This document shows positions 1 to 8,144 of a stretch of DNA of 37,958 nt, piece after piece. The stretch covers positions 1-37,958 of the forward strand of contig JAFZYE010000029.1 in NCBI GenBank assembly GCA_017616445.1. The letters are read 5' to 3'. Under the pieces are notes generated by a model, which was not told where the DNA came from, ran no database searches, and was given only the letters and a program-made list of their open reading frames with translations. The position numbers were made by a program, and so were the translations under genes. Within the stretch, counting starts at the first letter, position 1. Every line of letters starts with the position of its first letter. The DNA comes from Bacteroidaceae bacterium. GTDB lineage: Bacteria > Bacteroidota > Bacteroidia > Bacteroidales > Bacteroidaceae.

Positions 1-33
1 AACTCTTAATTCTTAATTCTTAATTCTTAACTT
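1..33. repeat. Heptanucleotide array (TTAATTC type)
   Basis: About four and a half imperfect 7-bp units (TTAATTC/TTAACTC) in tandem. The array lies downstream of a minus-strand -7 box at 45-52, so it would be in the 5' leader of a gene left of the window. Confidence 0.75.
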
Positions 34-44
34 CTTTGACGCTG

Positions 45-52
45 CAAAGGTA
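45..52 (-). promoter_or_regulatory. Bacteroidota -7 promoter box, minus strand
   Basis: The reverse complement reads TACCTTTG, matching TAnnTTTG. It points left, to a gene starting outside the window, and is divergent to the promoter at 160-167. Confidence 0.5.
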
Positions 53-124
53 CGTCATTTTTTAAAGATAGCATTAGGAAAATGCATAATTTATAGAGGA
101 TTTTTCCCTAAAAACGAAAATAAA

Positions 125-152
125 TATGCATTATGCATTATGAATTATGAAT
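125..152. repeat. Heptanucleotide array (TATGCAT/TATGAAT)
   Basis: Four exact-length units, two TATGCAT then two TATGAAT. The array ends 7 bp before the -7 box of the lipoprotein gene and so occupies its -33 region. Confidence 0.75.
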
Positions 153-159
153 TATTTTA

Positions 160-167
160 TACCTTTG
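160..167 (+). promoter_or_regulatory. -7 promoter box for the lipoprotein operon
   Basis: TACCTTTG fits TAnnTTTG, 28 nt before the ATG at 195. It makes an upstream in-frame ATG at 147 unlikely because that codon would precede transcription start. Confidence 0.65.
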
Positions 168-194
168 CGGCACTTACAATCAAAACAAAACGAA

Positions 195-530
195 ATGAAG
201 AAATTAATACCATTAGTTGCAATCATGTCTCTTTCCGCTTGCACATCCAACGAACCATCAGTAGGCGAGAAAGAAGCAGCTATCTACCGAGAGTATGCAG
301 AGAAAGTAAAGGCCGCACAATCGATTGAGGACATTGCCCAGATCGAGAACGAGTCAGGATTCGAAGAACGTATTGCAGAACTTGTTCCAGAGTGGCGTGC
401 ACTTATCAACGGAACAGACTCGAGTGCCTACTATGCAGAACAGGCTAAGACACAAGGTGCGAAAGATTCATTGAAGGTACTTACAGAAACCAAACTGGCG
501 GAGTTTATCAAAAGCATCAAGTTTGAGTGA
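195..530 (+). CDS. Small predicted lipoprotein, unknown function
   Basis: A 111-residue protein. The N-terminus has two Lys, a hydrophobic run and a lipobox LSAC with Cys16, so export and lipidation by signal peptidase II are likely. The mature part is polar, rich in Glu, Ala and Lys, and probably helical; I do not recognise a named domain. The start at 195 is chosen because it puts the lipobox at a normal distance and follows the -7 box at 160. The stop lies 2 nt before the ATG of the EamA transporter, so the two are probably cotranscribed. No function is assigned. Confidence 0.75.
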   Translation: MKKLIPLVAIMSLSACTSNEPSVGEKEAAIYREYAEKVKAAQSIEDIAQIENESGFEERIAELVPEWRALINGTDSSAYYAEQAKTQGAKDSLKVLTETKLAEFIKSIKFE

Positions 531-532
531 CC

Positions 533-1453
533 ATGTCATTCATAGGCGAACTCATATCGATTGGAGTTGCATTCTCGTGGACGGCTACCGCATTGCTCAG
601 CGAGTTTGGGTCAAAACGATTGGGCAACCTCTCGCTCAATGTGTTGCGTATGTCGCTCGCATTGGTGTTCTCGCTTGTGCTGTTCCTCGTGGTTACTGGA
701 AGTCCGCTGCCTGCTGGGGTTTCTACGGAAGCCTGTGGTTGGATGCTATTGTCAGGATTGGTGGGATATGTCATTGGTGACTTCTGTCTCTTTCAGTGTT
801 ATATTATCATCGGTTCTCGCTTCGGACAGCTATTCATGACCCTCGCCCCCTTGTCTGCTGCATTGATGGCATGGGTGACGTTAGGGCAGGAGTTGACATT
901 AGTGAGTCTCTTGGCAATGTTGATAACACTCTCTGGTATTGCCATATCTATCCTCGGGCGCGGCGAACATCATCGTTTGTCGCTCAACCTTCCGCTCTCT
1001 GGAGTGCTTTTCGCTATAGGAGCAGCCGTTTGTCAGGGTGTGGGGTTGGTGCTCAGTAAGATTGGTATGAACCATTTTGAACCTGTAGCAAGTACACCTG
1101 AGTGGCTTATCCCTTTCAACGCCAACTTTATCCGCTGTATTGCAGGCATCATCGGTTTTTCGGCATTGTTGTTCATGCGTAAGGGGGTCAAACCGCTGGG
1201 CAAGGCTCTGCACGATCGCAAAGGTCTCATCGTTGCCATAGCCACCACAATCTTTGGTCCTTTCGTCGGAGTGGGGTTCTCGCTCATGGCGGTACAATAC
1301 ACGGCGGCCGGCATAGCTTCCACCCTTATGGCGATGACACCCATCATCATCCTGTTGCCCTCTTATTGGCTTTTCCATGAACGCATCACATGGCGGGCTG
1401 TCTTCGGTGCTATCATCTCTGTCATAGGGGTGAGTTTGTTTTTCTTAGGATAA
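533..1453 (+). CDS. EamA/DMT-family membrane transporter
   Basis: A 306-residue, very hydrophobic protein with the two-fold repeat of the drug/metabolite transporter superfamily: one EamA half at about residues 5-140 and a second at about 155-305, giving around ten membrane helices. Family members export or import small metabolites such as amino acids or nucleosides; the substrate cannot be read from sequence. ATG 533 is preferred to an in-frame GTG at 527 that overlaps the previous stop. The GH43 gene follows after 13 nt, so this is probably the second gene of a lipoprotein-transporter-GH43-GH9 unit. Confidence 0.85.
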   Translation: MSFIGELISIGVAFSWTATALLSEFGSKRLGNLSLNVLRMSLALVFSLVLFLVVTGSPLPAGVSTEACGWMLLSGLVGYVIGDFCLFQCYIIIGSRFGQLFMTLAPLSAALMAWVTLGQELTLVSLLAMLITLSGIAISILGRGEHHRLSLNLPLSGVLFAIGAAVCQGVGLVLSKIGMNHFEPVASTPEWLIPFNANFIRCIAGIIGFSALLFMRKGVKPLGKALHDRKGLIVAIATTIFGPFVGVGFSLMAVQYTAAGIASTLMAMTPIIILLPSYWLFHERITWRAVFGAIISVIGVSLFFLG

Positions 1454-1466
1454 AAACTATTACGAT

Positions 1467-2459
1467 ATGAGAATTACACTATCAATCATCCTCTTTACGA
1501 TTTCCTTGCTTGGCGTGCAGGCACAGCGAGGTTTTATGGTACGTAAAGATATACCGACAGATTCTATTCGTCTGAGCGACCCAGCTGTTCTGGCCGATAA
1601 GAAGACAGGGATGTACTACATGACAGGTACAGGTGGCATGATGTGGCGCAGCCGCGATCTGAACCTGTGGGAAGGCTCGTACCGTGTTACGGAATTCGAA
1701 GCCGACTCTTGGATGGGGCCTCGTCCGATGATATGGGCAGCCGAGTTGCACCAGACGGGCGATGGCTGGTACTACTACTTTGCGACCTTCACCAACCAAG
1801 CAGTGAAGATTGATACCGTACGTGGTAATGTCATCGAGCGGCGAGCCTCTCAAGTGCTTCGTGCAGACAACCCTATGGGACCATATCGTGCGTTCGGCGA
1901 TGCTACCTATCTACCAGCAGACCGCCCTACCCTCGATGGGACCTTTTGGCGCGACACCGATGGCAAACCCTATCTGGTATTCTGTGGAGAGTGGCTCCAG
2001 AATTGGAATGGCACCATTGAGCGAATAGAACTGAAGCCCGACCTAAGCGGTACCGTTGGTGAACCGAAAGTACTTTTCCGAGCCAGCGATTCACCTTGGA
2101 GCCGTGAGCGGAACGATAAGGGAGAAGTGACCTGGAACAAAGTGACCGACGGCCCCTATCTCTTCCGCACGGCTACAGGCCGATTGGGTATGCTTTGGAC
2201 CTCATGGGTATTCGATGTTTACACCCAAGGTGTGGCATATAGTAAGAGTGGAACGCTCGACGGACCATGGGTGCAGGAACCCAACCCAATCACACCTCCT
2301 GGTTATGGACATTCGATGTTGTTCCAACGTTTCGATGGTCAATGGATGATGTCTGTCCACTTTCACCAGAAAGACAGTCGTGGCCGTACCATTCGCACCC
2401 CTCATTTCTTTGAGGTCGACCTAAGCGGAGATAAACTGGTAGTAAAACAGAAAAAATGA
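1467..2459 (+). CDS. Secreted glycoside hydrolase family 43 protein
   Basis: A 330-residue protein with a signal peptide predicted to be cut after VQA, leaving Gln20 at the N-terminus. The rest is a five-bladed beta-propeller of GH43 type. The usual catalytic base is Asp38 (SDPAV), the pKa-modulating Asp is probably Asp157 (LDGTF), and a WAPELH-like motif is present as WAAELH at 90-95. At the segment where GH43 enzymes normally have the acid Glu (EGP or EAP), this protein has Asp228 (TDGP). Family 43 acts on arabinan, xylan or galactan side chains; the substrate here is not predictable. The GH9 gene follows after 32 nt, suggesting joint polysaccharide breakdown. Confidence 0.82.
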   Translation: MRITLSIILFTISLLGVQAQRGFMVRKDIPTDSIRLSDPAVLADKKTGMYYMTGTGGMMWRSRDLNLWEGSYRVTEFEADSWMGPRPMIWAAELHQTGDGWYYYFATFTNQAVKIDTVRGNVIERRASQVLRADNPMGPYRAFGDATYLPADRPTLDGTFWRDTDGKPYLVFCGEWLQNWNGTIERIELKPDLSGTVGEPKVLFRASDSPWSRERNDKGEVTWNKVTDGPYLFRTATGRLGMLWTSWVFDVYTQGVAYSKSGTLDGPWVQEPNPITPPGYGHSMLFQRFDGQWMMSVHFHQKDSRGRTIRTPHFFEVDLSGDKLVVKQKK

Positions 2460-2491
2460 AAACTTATTAAGTTAAGAATAAGAATAAAACG

Positions 2492-5059
2492 ATGATAAAA
2501 AGAATTTTGTTTTTGATGGTGCTGACAGGAGCTGCTGTAGTGGCTCAGGCACAGGAGGGAGTGCAGATACGCCGTAATCAGGTGGGCTGCTATCCTCAAC
2601 AGGAGAAAGTCATTGTAGTGGAGGGTGTGAACCCTACTGGCATCCTGAAGGTGAAAACGCCCAAGGGTAAGACCATCCAGCCGAAGAGCATACGCGAGGC
2701 GCTGTCGCCTCTGTCGCAGAAAGTGCGTTATGTGGTGGATCTTGGCGACTTGACATCTACAGGCAACTACCAAGTGAGTGTGGGGAAGGAAACATGCACA
2801 TTGCGTGTGAGTGAGCAGCCCTACCACGACATTGCAAAGGCTTCGCTACGTCTGTTCTACCTCATTCGCTCTGGTGTGCCCATCACAATGGGTGGAGTGT
2901 ATAACCGCCCATTAGGCCATCCCGACACGCAGGTGCTGGTGCATCCCTCTGCTGCATCCGAGGGGCGTCCGGCAGGAACGGTCATCAGTTCGCCTTATGG
3001 TTGGTACGATGCAGGCGACTATAATAAATATGTGGTGAACTCCGCCTTTAGCATCGGACTGATGTTTGCCGTTTATGAACAATGGCCTGACTACTTCGCA
3101 CAACTCAAGACAGATATTCCTGAGAGCACGAACCATACACCCGACATCCTCGACGAGATGATGTTCAACCTCAAGTGGTTCCTTACGATGCAAGACCCTG
3201 CTGACGGGGGTGTGTATCATAAATTGACAACTCCTAACTTCGAGGGATTCATCATGCCTACGGAATGCAAGCAGCAGCGCTATGTAGTGGCGAAGAGCAC
3301 AACAGCAACACTTGATTTTGCGGCTGTGATGGCCGATGCAGCACGTCTATTCAGGGCATACGAGACCGACTATCCAGGCTTTACCGCCCAGGCAACCACG
3401 ATGGCAGAGCGGGCGTACGAGTGGGCAAAGCAGAACCCTCGTGCAATGTACAACCAGAACCAGCTTCGTGACCCCGCTGTCAGCACGGGTACCTATAGCG
3501 ATTTCAACACTCGCGATGAATTTTTCTGGGCCGCATCTGCACTCTATCGCCTGACGGGCAAGCAGCAGTATATGGATGAAGCCCAGCAATACATGCCACA
3601 GCAGTTCACCACCCCTTCGTGGGGCAACGTATCGGCTCTTGGTGTGTTCGAGTGGCTCGCAGCCAAGCCTCAAAGCCCCCTGACCCCCGGATGGGGGAAT
3701 AGGTCCAATTCCCAACTTCAATCTCTCAATTCTTCAATTCTTCAATTATTAAATGCTTACTGCGACCGCGCGATACAGGGAGTGGACGAGTCGTCGTTCC
3801 AGTCCCCCTATGGCAACAGCGCACGCGATTTCGGCTGGGGCTGTCTGGCTGAGCATTGTTGTTGTCAGGCGATGGCTTTGCTCTATGCCGATAAGATACA
3901 GGGAACGAAGAAGTACCGTAAATATGCATTGCAGAATGCCGACTATCTGCTGGGACGTAACGCAACGGGGTACTGCTATGTGACAGGCTTTGGCGACCGT
4001 AGTCCGATGCATCCTCATCATCGCATCAGTTCGGCTGATGGCGTTGAGGCTCCTTTCCCAGGAATGCTCGTAGGAGGTCCGAATCCAGGTCAGCAGGACA
4101 AGCGCGACATGAAGACCGCCGTCTATCCTTCGAACGTGCCCGACGAGTCGTATATCGACGATGAGGAGTCGTATGCCTCCAACGAGATTGCCATCAACTG
4201 GAACGCCTCGCTTGTAGCCTTCCTTTGCTGGCTCGATGCACTCGACAAGTACGACAATCCTGTTGTGCTGAAGAGTGGCGATGTCACGATGACCATCGAC
4301 ACCCAGCAAGGAGGAAAGGTATTGTCGCTCAAACATGGCGAACGAGAAATCATCTCACAATTACAACGTCCTGAGTGGTTTGGCAGCACGTTCTGGACAA
4401 GTCCGCAGCGCGAGTGGAACTGGCCTCCTGTGCAGGAGTTCGACAAGCAAGCCTATACCATCGAGCAACGCGATGCCAACCGGCTCACAATTAGCAGTAT
4501 TATATCCCAACGATTGGGATTGCGGGTTGGGAAAGACTTCTCTGTTGGCAAGAACGGTAGCTTTGTCGTCACCTATTCCATCAAGAACGAAGGCAGCCAA
4601 CCGCGTAGTGTGGCACCATGGGAAATCACTCGTGTGGTCAACAACGACGGCATTATCTTCTTCGATGCACCCATCGACAGCATCTGGCCAGCCGACCTCA
4701 TGACTTTCCTTCACCTGAAGGAAGCTGGAGGAGCTTGGTACAAAACTGATGAAGCACCACAGAACCGCAAGGTCAACGCCAACGCACGTGGATGGTTGGC
4801 CTATAGTGCCGACGGCCTGCTGCTCGTGAAGCAGTTCCCCGACCTCAAGGCAGGCGAAGCAGCCCCAGGCGAAGCCGAGGTGCAGGTGTATGTCAACCAA
4901 GGCAAGACCTACATCGAACTCGAGAGCCAAGGAGCCTACACCCTCCTTCAGCCAGGCGAACAACTCACATGGACTGTCCGCTGGTATCTTCTTCCCACGA
5001 ACGAGCCACCAGCACCGTCCCCAGCACTTATGAAACAAGTGAAACGTTTAGTACGCTAA
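2492..5059 (+). CDS. GH9 glycosidase with C-terminal DUF4380-like domain
   Basis: An 855-residue exported protein (signal cut after AQA, then Gln21). Residues about 22-110 form the Ig-like N-terminal domain common in GH9 enzymes. The (alpha/alpha)6 GH9 domain follows, with the DAGD motif (Asp173, Asp176), the HPHHR motif at 507-511 and the acid Glu565 in NEIAINWN. This predicts an inverting beta-glucanase or related activity. Residues about 590-845 are an additional beta-rich, mutarotase-like domain that resembles DUF4380, not a usual GH9 carbohydrate-binding module. A loop near residues 393-420 looks like inserted repeat DNA. Its partner is the GH43 enzyme just upstream. No SusC/SusD pair is present. 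Confidence 0.88.
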   Translation: MIKRILFLMVLTGAAVVAQAQEGVQIRRNQVGCYPQQEKVIVVEGVNPTGILKVKTPKGKTIQPKSIREALSPLSQKVRYVVDLGDLTSTGNYQVSVGKETCTLRVSEQPYHDIAKASLRLFYLIRSGVPITMGGVYNRPLGHPDTQVLVHPSAASEGRPAGTVISSPYGWYDAGDYNKYVVNSAFSIGLMFAVYEQWPDYFAQLKTDIPESTNHTPDILDEMMFNLKWFLTMQDPADGGVYHKLTTPNFEGFIMPTECKQQRYVVAKSTTATLDFAAVMADAARLFRAYETDYPGFTAQATTMAERAYEWAKQNPRAMYNQNQLRDPAVSTGTYSDFNTRDEFFWAASALYRLTGKQQYMDEAQQYMPQQFTTPSWGNVSALGVFEWLAAKPQSPLTPGWGNRSNSQLQSLNSSILQLLNAYCDRAIQGVDESSFQSPYGNSARDFGWGCLAEHCCCQAMALLYADKIQGTKKYRKYALQNADYLLGRNATGYCYVTGFGDRSPMHPHHRISSADGVEAPFPGMLVGGPNPGQQDKRDMKTAVYPSNVPDESYIDDEESYASNEIAINWNASLVAFLCWLDALDKYDNPVVLKSGDVTMTIDTQQGGKVLSLKHGEREIISQLQRPEWFGSTFWTSPQREWNWPPVQEFDKQAYTIEQRDANRLTISSIISQRLGLRVGKDFSVGKNGSFVVTYSIKNEGSQPRSVAPWEITRVVNNDGIIFFDAPIDSIWPADLMTFLHLKEAGGAWYKTDEAPQNRKVNANARGWLAYSADGLLLVKQFPDLKAGEAAPGEAEVQVYVNQGKTYIELESQGAYTLLQPGEQLTWTVRWYLLPTNEPPAPSPALMKQVKRLVR
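3671..3751. repeat. In-frame repeat insertion inside the GH9 gene
   Basis: A GC-rich CCCCC...GGGGG segment (about 3675-3696) is followed by a low-complexity tract of 8-bp units like CAATTCTT (about 3715-3751). Both resemble intergenic repeats elsewhere in the window. They are translated as a Pro/Gly then Ser/Gln/Leu-rich loop of about 28 residues. Confidence 0.6.
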
Positions 5060-5150
5060 CAACAAAGACATTTTTACGTCTTCCTTCAGCCATCAGACTT
5101 CTTACATCATCAGTTAGATGTCACTCTCCTGTCCCCTGTGGCAAACGAAA

Positions 5151-5246
5151 GCCTCAACGAGGCGACATATCTCAGGATAGGGTGTGAACCCTATCTATAT
5201 GAGCACACCCTACCCCACAGCCCTGAATGGGCGACAGAGTATTATA
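5151..5246 (+). repeat. Solo REP-hairpin-REP element
   Basis: It has three parts. REP palindrome one is GCCTC-aac-GAGGC at 5151-5163, followed by GACATAT. A hairpin GATAGGGT-gtga-ACCCTATC lies at 5176-5195. REP palindrome two is GCCC-tgaat-GGGC at 5220-5232, followed by GACAGAGTATTATA. The offsets between parts (25 and 44 nt) match the elements on both sides of the transposase at 18836 within one base. It looks like a non-autonomous copy. Confidence 0.75.
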
Positions 5247-5248
5247 GA

Positions 5249-5278
5249 AAACGGACAAGGAGCAATCCCTGTCCGTTT
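5249..5278. terminator. Bidirectional terminator-like hairpin
   Basis: A 9-bp stem AAACGGACA/TGTCCGTTT is extended inside by GG/CC around the loop AGCAAT. Flanking T-rich sequence occurs on both strands. It could end the GH9 operon on the plus strand or a short minus-strand transcript from the -7 box at 5457-5464. Confidence 0.55.
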
Positions 5279-5450
5279 CTGTTGTTTAATGGTGGAGTAT
5301 GTCACTCACCTGTCCCTGTGGCACATTCCTTCATCCAATTTACTTTCAACATTAAATATTCTCTTGTACATAAGGCCTCTAAATCTGTGTGTTTTATTCC
5401 CGATTTTTATATAAAATTCGAGAGTACGTTTCCGAAATTCACAATTATTT
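5250..5450 (-). ncRNA. Candidate short minus-strand transcript
   Basis: A minus-strand TATCTTTG box at 5457-5464 faces left and the terminator-like hairpin at 5249-5278 lies about 190 nt downstream. Between them only a 21-codon reading frame is open. This could be a small RNA or the relic of a lost gene; nothing identifies an RNA family. Confidence 0.22.
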
Positions 5451-5456
5451 ACGGTG

Positions 5457-5464
5457 CAAAGATA
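5457..5464 (-). promoter_or_regulatory. -7 promoter box, minus strand, no gene behind it
   Basis: The reverse complement reads TATCTTTG followed by GCACC. No coding gene lies on the minus strand before the end of the GH9 gene at 5059. Confidence 0.4.
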
Positions 5465-5725
5465 GATGTATTTATTGGATTTGATTTGCACTGTTTTTAT
5501 CTTGACTGTGATGCGAGGCCGTAGGCTGTTCGGAGGTATCGGACTAAGGGCTGTTAAGCTTGCTTATGACAGTCCTGAGAACGATGAGTTCGGACTGATG
5601 CTCATAGAGCATGTATCACAGGCAAGTATTTTTAATATTTTTGTTTTTTCTCCGTAGGACTTTTTTATCTTTAAACTAAACACAGATTTTACCTGTGAGC
5701 CCAAAAAACTACTAACTCCTAACAC
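5465..5725. other. Gene-free spacer
   Basis: I see no supported gene. A short open stretch around 5466-5657 has no start-site signal and no recognisable similarity. A small palindrome ATGCTC-ata-GAGCAT lies at 5598-5612. From about 5708 a CTAACTCCTAAC tract resembles the heptamer arrays. Confidence 0.5.
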
Positions 5726-5818
5726 CTAATTGCATAAAAATCTCACGTTCGACAATAAAAACAAGCTTTTTTGTGCTCACTTAATCGATTTTATCCTAAC
5801 TTTTTTGTAACTTTGCAG
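5726..5818 (+). repeat. 93-bp promoter repeat, copy 1
   Basis: By eye this block is base-for-base identical to the reverse complement of 37708-37800. It contains the -7 box TAACTTTG at 5808-5815 and ends three bases after it. Sequence on either side differs between the two copies. Confidence 0.9.
5808..5815 (+). promoter_or_regulatory. -7 promoter box for the methyltransferase gene
   Basis: TAACTTTG fits TAnnTTTG, 27 nt before ATG 5842. A clear TTTG at the -33 position was not found, but the whole 93-bp upstream block is duplicated. Confidence 0.65.
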
Positions 5819-5841
5819 GCTGAAACACAAGTAAGTGAACT

Positions 5842-6747
5842 ATGAATCAGAAATACAGCTACTATCTGTTGCACGCCAAAATCGATGAGATGGCGAAGTT
5901 CCTGAACCTCGATAAGATTATCAAGGGCGAGAAGAACTCGTTGGAACAAATACGCTCCTACTACAACATCAACGCATGGGCATACAGGCATTTCCATTCA
6001 CAGGACGGCTTCTTGCACTTCCGGATTTCCCAGAACGGCTGCTTTACCGATGAGGATGCTTATTATCAGCCCGATACGGTTGCCAAGTATATCAAGCCGG
6101 GTGGAAAGGTGATGGAGCTGGGATTCGGACAGGGTGCCAATCTGCTGTATCTGGCTCATTGCTTTCCTGACGTACAATTCATTGGGGTTGACCTGTCGCC
6201 TCTGAAGCGAAAGGATGTTCCAAAGAATATCACGACATACCAGCAGGACTATAGCAGCCTGTCACAGTTTGACGACAACTCGATAGATGTGGTGTATGCG
6301 TTCGAAACCATCGTGCACAATGCCGATAAGGAGAAGATTTATCGTGAGATCTGTCGTGTGCTGAAACCTGGAGGTGCCGTTATTGTCTTCGACTATGCCC
6401 TGAAGGATGAGTACGAGACATTCGACGACCATGTTCAGACAGTCATTGCCCTGATTTCAAAAGGTGGTGCTGCTGCGATGATAGAGTCGTTAGAGGCGCT
6501 GAATAGCCATTTCACCAACAGCGGTCTGGTCATCGAGAAATGTGTCGACCATACACGTGCCGTATTGCCCGACCTGAAACGTCTGGAGCGCAAGGCGGCA
6601 AAGATTCTGCGGCGCAAGATGCTGGCACGGCTGATGTTCTGGTTGCTGCCCGATCAGTTTGTCTCAAACATCATTCTCGGCTACCTTGGCTATGATTTCG
6701 GAAACTCCGAAGTCGGGTCGTATCGGGAGTGGATTGTGAGGAAATAG
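5842..6747 (+). CDS. SAM-dependent methyltransferase, class I
   Basis: A 301-residue cytosolic protein. The central Rossmann domain has motif I ELGFGQGAN (residues about 92-100), an acidic GVDLSP strand end, a DVVYAFETIVH segment and RVLKPGG, which is typical of methyltransferase fold families 11 and 25. It should transfer a methyl group from S-adenosylmethionine to a small molecule or lipid; the acceptor is unknown. A basic segment around residues 245-265 (many Arg and Lys) followed by a hydrophobic C-terminus could touch membrane. It is transcribed from the 93-bp promoter repeat, and tyrS follows 98 nt later. Confidence 0.8.
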   Translation: MNQKYSYYLLHAKIDEMAKFLNLDKIIKGEKNSLEQIRSYYNINAWAYRHFHSQDGFLHFRISQNGCFTDEDAYYQPDTVAKYIKPGGKVMELGFGQGANLLYLAHCFPDVQFIGVDLSPLKRKDVPKNITTYQQDYSSLSQFDDNSIDVVYAFETIVHNADKEKIYREICRVLKPGGAVIVFDYALKDEYETFDDHVQTVIALISKGGAAAMIESLEALNSHFTNSGLVIEKCVDHTRAVLPDLKRLERKAAKILRRKMLARLMFWLLPDQFVSNIILGYLGYDFGNSEVGSYREWIVRK

Positions 6748-6748
6748 C

Positions 6749-6850
6749 CAATAGGACCTGAGACAAATAGGGCCAATGAGGCTAATAAGCCTAATAAGCC
6801 CAATGAGAATGATAAATCGATAATTGTCAAATAGTAAATAAGAATATGTC
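6749..6850 (+). repeat. Repeat-built leader of tyrS
   Basis: The spacer is made of GCCAATAGG/GCCTAATAA-like units and then an AT-rich leader. Bases 6822-6850, ending in the first codons of tyrS, are identical to 8434-8462 in front of gpmI. The shared 29 bp includes the A-rich presumed ribosome-binding region AATAAGAATATG. Confidence 0.7.
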
Positions 6851-8144
6851 TAAGAATTTTGTAAAAGAACTTGAGTGGCGTGGTATGATCCACCAGATGA
6901 TGCCAGGCACTGAAGAACTGCTCGAGAAGGAGCAGGTGACGGCTTATCTGGGTATCGACCCGACTGCGGATTCGCTGCACATCGGACACTTGTGTGGTGT
7001 GATGATGTTGCGTCATTTCCAGCGTTGCGGACATAAGCCGCTGGCACTCATCGGTGGTGCTACAGGTATGATTGGTGACCCTTCTGGTAAGAGTCAGGAG
7101 CGTAATCTGTTGGATGAAGCTACGTTGCGTCACAACGTGGAATGCATCAAGGCTCAGTTGAGTAAGTTCCTCGATTTCGAGAGCGATGCACCCAACAAGG
7201 CTGAATTGGTGAACAACTACGACTGGATGAAGAACTTCACGTTCCTCGATTTTGCACGCGATATTGGTAAGCACATCACAGTGAACTACATGATGGCGAA
7301 GGAGAGTGTGCAGAAGCGTCTGAACGGTGAAGCTCGCGACGGACTTTCATTCACTGAGTTCACCTACCAGTTGCTCCAGGGCTACGATTTCCTCTACCTC
7401 AACGAACACAAGAACTGCAAGCTGCAGTTGGGTGGTGCAGACCAATGGGGTAACATCACAACGGGTTCGGAGCTGATTCGCCGTATCAACGGCAACGAGT
7501 GTTTCGCACTCACTTGTCCGCTGGTGACGAAGGCTGACGGTACGAAGTTCGGTAAGACAGAGAAGGGTAACATCTGGTTGAATCGCGAATACACCTCACC
7601 TTATATCTTCTATCAGTTCTGGATGAACACCAGCGACGAAGATGCAAAGCGTTATATCAAGATCTTCACGTCGTTGGAGAAGGAAGAGATCGACGCACTC
7701 ATCGCAGAGCAGGATCAAGACCCAGGTATGCGTGTGCTGCAGAAGCGTCTGGCGAAGGAACTGACCATCATGGTACATTCAGAAGAGGACTACAACATGG
7801 CCGTAGAAGCATCGAACATTCTGTTCGGTAAGGCTACGAAGGATGCACTCCTCAAGCTCGACGAGCGTACCCTCCTCGATGTGTTCGACGGTGTGCCTCA
7901 CTACAACATTTCGAAGGATGAGTTGGCAGCAGGCATCAAGGCAGTGGACCTCTGTGCTGAGAAGACAGACATCTTCCCTTCAAAGGGTGAGATGCGTAAG
8001 ATGACCCAGGGTGGCGGTGTGAGCATCAACAAGGAAAAGCTCACCCAGTTTGACCAGGTGCTGACAACAGCCGACCTCATCGACGACAAGTATCTGCTGG
8101 TACAGAAAGGTAAGAAAAACTACTATCTGCTGATTGCGGAGTAA
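6846..8144 (+). CDS. tyrS: Tyrosyl-tRNA synthetase
   Basis: A 432-residue class Ic aminoacyl-tRNA synthetase that charges tRNA-Tyr with tyrosine. The class I signature HIGH is at residues 45-48 and the KMSKS loop appears as KFGKT at 234-238. The tyrosine-pocket motif GGADQWGN precedes it, and an S4-like RNA-binding domain occupies about 365-425 ([14 protein letters not shown] region). Length and motif order match the bacterial TyrS1 family. No TAnnTTTG box is visible in the 98-nt spacer, so it may be read through from the methyltransferase gene. Confidence 0.97.
   Translation: MSKNFVKELEWRGMIHQMMPGTEELLEKEQVTAYLGIDPTADSLHIGHLCGVMMLRHFQRCGHKPLALIGGATGMIGDPSGKSQERNLLDEATLRHNVECIKAQLSKFLDFESDAPNKAELVNNYDWMKNFTFLDFARDIGKHITVNYMMAKESVQKRLNGEARDGLSFTEFTYQLLQGYDFLYLNEHKNCKLQLGGADQWGNITTGSELIRRINGNECFALTCPLVTKADGTKFGKTEKGNIWLNREYTSPYIFYQFWMNTSDEDAKRYIKIFTSLEKEEIDALIAEQDQDPGMRVLQKRLAKELTIMVHSEEDYNMAVEASNILFGKATKDALLKLDERTLLDVFDGVPHYNISKDELAAGIKAVDLCAEKTDIFPSKGEMRKMTQGGGVSINKEKLTQFDQVLTTADLIDDKYLLVQKGKKNYYLLIAE

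Larger units (their letters stand above)
5118..5323. repeat. Pair of about 26-bp direct repeats bracketing a solo REP element
   Basis: Copies at 5118-5143 and 5299-5323 share ATGTCACTC, CCTGTCC and CTGTGGCA, with one substitution and one indel. They enclose the REP-hairpin-REP element and the terminator-like hairpin. Flanking sequence outside the copies is not similar. Confidence 0.65.

Noticed and set aside
147-194. Upstream start for the first lipoprotein
   Set aside because: It would place the promoter box inside the coding region and push the lipobox away from the N-terminus.
899-1378. A 159-codon minus-strand frame across the EamA gene
   Set aside because: Overlaps a conserved membrane transporter; the translation is low quality and rich in His, Arg and Cys as expected of a shadow frame.
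1467-5059. A classical polysaccharide utilisation locus
   Set aside because: GH43 and GH9 are adjacent, but there is no SusC/SusD pair or hybrid two-component regulator in the window.
5138-5524. A 128-codon plus-strand frame across the REP element and terminator
   Set aside because: It runs through palindromes, a terminator-like hairpin and a direct repeat, and has no leader or domain. The repeats explain its openness.
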